Below are positions 61,069 through 64,000 of a stretch of DNA of 64,000 nt, one piece after another. The position numbers and the translations under genes were made by a program. The DNA is from Cordia subcordata (Eukaryota > Streptophyta > Magnoliopsida > Boraginales > Cordiaceae), in contig JAPTOF010000019.1 in the NCBI GenBank assembly GCA_028554755.1, positions 3,668,001 through 3,732,000 of the forward strand. The letters are read 5' to 3'. Numbering within the stretch: position 1 is the first letter of the stretch; the number at the start of each line of letters is the position of its first letter. A model generated the notes under the pieces. The model did no database searches. It was not told where the DNA came from and worked only from the letters and a program-made list of their open reading frames with translations.

Positions 61069-62493
61069 GAGAGAACTTTCTTTTATCCCTTTTCTTATGA
61101 GGTTCTACTGGATAATATGAAGCATAGAAATGAGAGAAGAGAGCATGAGGCCGGGGGGGGGGGGGGGAGGGTAGACAGACCCGAGAGAGGAAGACACCTG
61201 GAGGAGACAAGGGAAAAGGTGATGAGTGGAAGCTACATTACTACTAGTGAGACACGAATGAACAGTGTCCAAGGTTAAAATACCGAGAAAAGAAAGGTTG
61301 ATGTTGAAGTTAAGCTAATAAAGAAACAGAATCATATGCTCTGTTATTGTCTTAATGACATTTATATATTCCGTTAATTGCTGTTATGACTTCTAATTAA
61401 ATGGGGGTTTTGGCAGTCCCACTACTGATTTTGCAGTGCACATCTATGCGTCTGTCGTAGATGAAATACCAACTTTGCCCTCGGATCCAGACTCCTAATT
61501 TTGATCGTTTAGGGCTTTTTTCTTTTAAAAAAAAAAAAAATCCTCCACCACCAATTCAACTTCCCCAAAATCCAAATCATCACTTTAAAAAAATAATAAT
61601 AATTTCAATCACTTGATTTTCTCCGGATCTCTTTTTCAGGATTAATGTTCTTTCTTTGGATCGGTGGAAGCAAAATCATATGAGCTTTTAGATTTTGATG
61701 ATTGATTTATGGCAAAAGAAATATTGACAATCCGGTTATGAGAATTGTGTTCACGTAATCTACAGCCAGATTTTTTGGGGTTTATCGTTTGCTTCTCTCA
61801 AGTTGAACAGCATCAGGATATAGAAGGTTAGATCTCTCTTATGTTTCTCCCACAAATGTAAGCAGTACTTTGAAGAGGAATGCTTGGTTTTTCATTATTT
61901 TCTTTTAAATTTTTGTATAAAGAAAAACTTATTATAAAGAAAATTATATTAAATTCATTTGAAAGTTACAAATAACACAATGGTAGAACTTAATGCATGC
62001 ATGGCATCATGATAGGTCGCATTGGTTTCTCTTTAAATTTAGGAAAAGGCCACGCGAAAGGAAGAACTTTGCTAATCCCAAGTATACGCGAGTATGGAAG
62101 CGGTGCACATAGGCCCATTATTTTGTTTCTTTCTCCCCATTGGGCTGGGCCTTGGCAAGGCATACATCGTGAAAATGAATCAAGAAATTGTACAAAACTC
62201 GGCCCAAGATTCAAAACTAAGATAGCCCAACAATCCAAAGTAGTTAACGAGCAAAATATTCACAAGCTGACTGCAGAGAATGATTCTTTTGAACTAGAAA
62301 TTTTTCTTGGAAGAAAAATAAAAAGAAATAGAATGGAAATATCGATGTATAGCTATGTATTATTTAACCTCAGAGTCTGTTATAGCATTTACATGCCTAC
62401 GAGCTCATTTACTTGACGCGGATAAGCCTTGAACAAAAGATCCAATCTATCATTTACAAGTGCTTATGCACAAAATTTCAACTGTACTAATAG
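61069..62493. other. Intergenic region between the NHL and potassium-transporter genes
   Basis: Contains a 15-base G run (61153-61167) and poly-A near 61530. The open frames on both strands near 61990-62416 look like nothing I know and overlap each other. The 3' UTR of the transporter lies at the right end. Confidence 0.5.
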
Positions 62494-63554
62494 TCATACA
62501 TGGTAGATCATTCCTACCTCCAAAGTTGATGCATGAGGAAAACTCATTGCATATGTTGGTTCCCGAGAATTCCTTCTCAAGAAATCGTAACCTATGTCGA
62601 TGACAAGCTTCTTGATCAAACTTGAACCGCTCTTCGCCTTCACGTAGCAGTGTGCTAGTATGAATGCCATCCCTGCTTCCCTCGCTTCCATCAATTCCTG
62701 CAACTCCTCTCGCGCGCTTGTGTCTATCTTGGGGCTCTCGGGCACGAGAAACCTTACTCTCTTCCTCGGAACTTCTGGTGAACGAACTTCTCCCAATGCT
62801 GAAGTGCTTGCCACCTCTGACACCCCTGACTTTTCTTCATTATCCTCAGACACACTTACTGCTTCTAAGTATGTTGAATTAGTACCAATGACTGTCATCT
62901 TTTCCTCATCTTCCATAACTTCTATGCAAACATTATTTTCAGGCTCTTCTGACCGGATAAATTCAGCTATACTACAGACAAGATCCTTTTCAAACTCCAC
63001 ATCATCTAAGTGAATATCACGATAACCGTACCTTGCAATACATCGATATATTCGATAATCTTTTGGTCCGATTCTTCCCACCAAGAACCGTTCTTCAGGT
63101 CTTACATGAGGAACTGGAACGGATTTGATGCAGAGGCAGACAACGACCTGATGAAAAGCAGGAAGATTGGTGACAAAGTGCGAAAAGATGGCTGGAACTC
63201 CAGACACAAGCTCGGTATGGATCAGGCCAATGCCCCGGACTCGCACAATTCCTAGGTTGGGACCCAAACTGAGGAGCCAGTTAATGGAAACTTTATTCTG
63301 AACATCATACTCGTATTTCTTCAGAGTGCCATAGTGCCATACGTACATGATAACAAGAAAGATGAAAGATAGAGCAACTGGAACCCAAGCTCCTTCAAGG
63401 AACTTAATAAGAGAAGCTGAGAAGTAGAGTACTTCAATGGACCCAAAGAAAAATATAAAGCATACAGCAAGAATGACGCTTCGATGCCAGCATAGCATGA
63501 TGACAAGAGACATCAAGCAGGTGGTTACCAGCATAACTGTTATAACTGCCAGAC
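62494..63554 (-). CDS. HAK/KUP/KT potassium transporter, last exon only
   Basis: C-terminal 353 residues of a plant high-affinity K+ uptake permease (proton-coupled K+ transport, plasma membrane or tonoplast; full family length about 780-850). The last exon starts at 63554 after a CAG acceptor and continues the family sequence [18 protein letters not shown]. Final transmembrane helices follow: [21 protein letters not shown] and [19 protein letters not shown]. The cytosolic C-terminal domain has [30 protein letters not shown] and [12 protein letters not shown], and ends [11 protein letters not shown]. Earlier exons are right of the window; 63555-64000 is intron with no coding sequence seen. 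The subgroup (KUP7 or KUP12-like) is not certain. Frame intact. Confidence 0.92.
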
Positions 63555-64000
63555 CTGCTCAACAAAAGGAGTCACCGTAAGAAACGAGTATCTCGAACCC
63601 ATGTCAATCAAAATAAACAAATATGATTTCATTGCAACATTACTGAATTAATGTCGGTAAATACAGATATTGATTGAATTGGCCATCATTCTGAATGATC
63701 GGTAATAATTCAAACATGGTATTCCAAAACCTATTCAAACTGTAATTGATCAAACTCAGTTATAGCAGAGAACTAACTACTGGAAGTGTCATTAAACCAA
63801 GAAAAGGTGGTGTTACATTCGTCTGCCTTCATTAGTTTCTCTATTCGTTCTGCTCAGTCTGAGACAACTTTCTATATTTTATCAACTCACCAGAATACCA
63901 GTGCAATTCAGTAAAACTTAAGTATCTTGTCGTCTTTTCCTTCCTTTATTTACCCTCAATAGTCAAGATGTATGTTATACTGTGTGGTTGTTACAATAAC

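Noticed and set aside
61990..62416. Overlapping reading frames on both strands (82 and 139 codons)
   Set aside because: No recognisable domain, no splice context, and the two strands' frames shadow each other; lies in the 3' flank of the potassium transporter.

Overview
This is an AT-rich stretch of nuclear chromosome from a flowering plant, almost certainly a eudicot. The evidence is spliced genes with GT-AG introns, plant-only families (alpha-dioxygenase, WAT1-related transporters, ATL RING-H2 ligases, HAK/KUP potassium transporters) and long intergenic tracts full of small inverted-repeat transposons and TA/CA microsatellites. There are no operons, CRISPR arrays or other prokaryotic features. 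Two genes run off the window: the 3' part of the alpha-dioxygenase at the left edge and the 5' part of the potassium transporter at the right edge.

Layout. (1) 1-5.6 kb, minus strand: fatty-acid alpha-dioxygenase (DOX1-type), seven exons visible, with a TTA-flanked transposon in intron 1. (2) 5.6-14.1 kb: no gene. It holds a series of non-autonomous DNA elements: a foldback, a 717-bp element with 11-bp duplications, a hAT-like MITE and two related foldbacks, one of them nested. (3) 14.2-18.0 kb, plus strand: DEG9, a nuclear Deg/HtrA serine protease, nine exons, complete. (4) 18.6-34.1 kb, minus strand: three tandem WAT1-related (EamA/DMT) transporter genes of seven exons each, with conserved intron positions and phases. 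The first two are close paralogues and the third is divergent. (5) 36.3-38.1 kb, plus: a two-exon HIG1-domain mitochondrial protein. (6) 40.7-42.4 kb, plus: an E2 ubiquitin-conjugating enzyme of the UBC4/5/6 (UBE2H-like) type, six coding exons. (7) 43.6-45.8 kb, plus: an LRR receptor-like pseudokinase. (8) 48.1-49.2 kb, plus: an intronless ATL-family RING-H2 E3 ligase. (9) 50.6-51.4 kb: a MULE-like element with 9-bp target-site duplications. (10) 53.6-54.05 kb, minus: a small uncharacterised plant protein. (11) 57.6-61.0 kb, minus: a membrane-anchored NHL-repeat protein, seven exons. (12) 62.5-63.55 kb, minus: the last exon of a HAK/KUP potassium transporter.

The neighbours do not form a pathway. 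The WAT1 trio is the only gene family expanded locally. The E2 and the RING-H2 ligase both belong to the ubiquitin system, but nothing here shows that they act together. I did not find a clearly new biological system. The most unusual material is the transposon content (two equal-length 468-bp Tourist-like copies 25 kb apart, a MULE-like element carrying a Cys-rich ORF, nested foldbacks) and the splice-site peculiarities of the WAT1 cluster. All exon borders were worked out by eye from reading frame, splice consensus and remembered family similarity, and no alignment was run.
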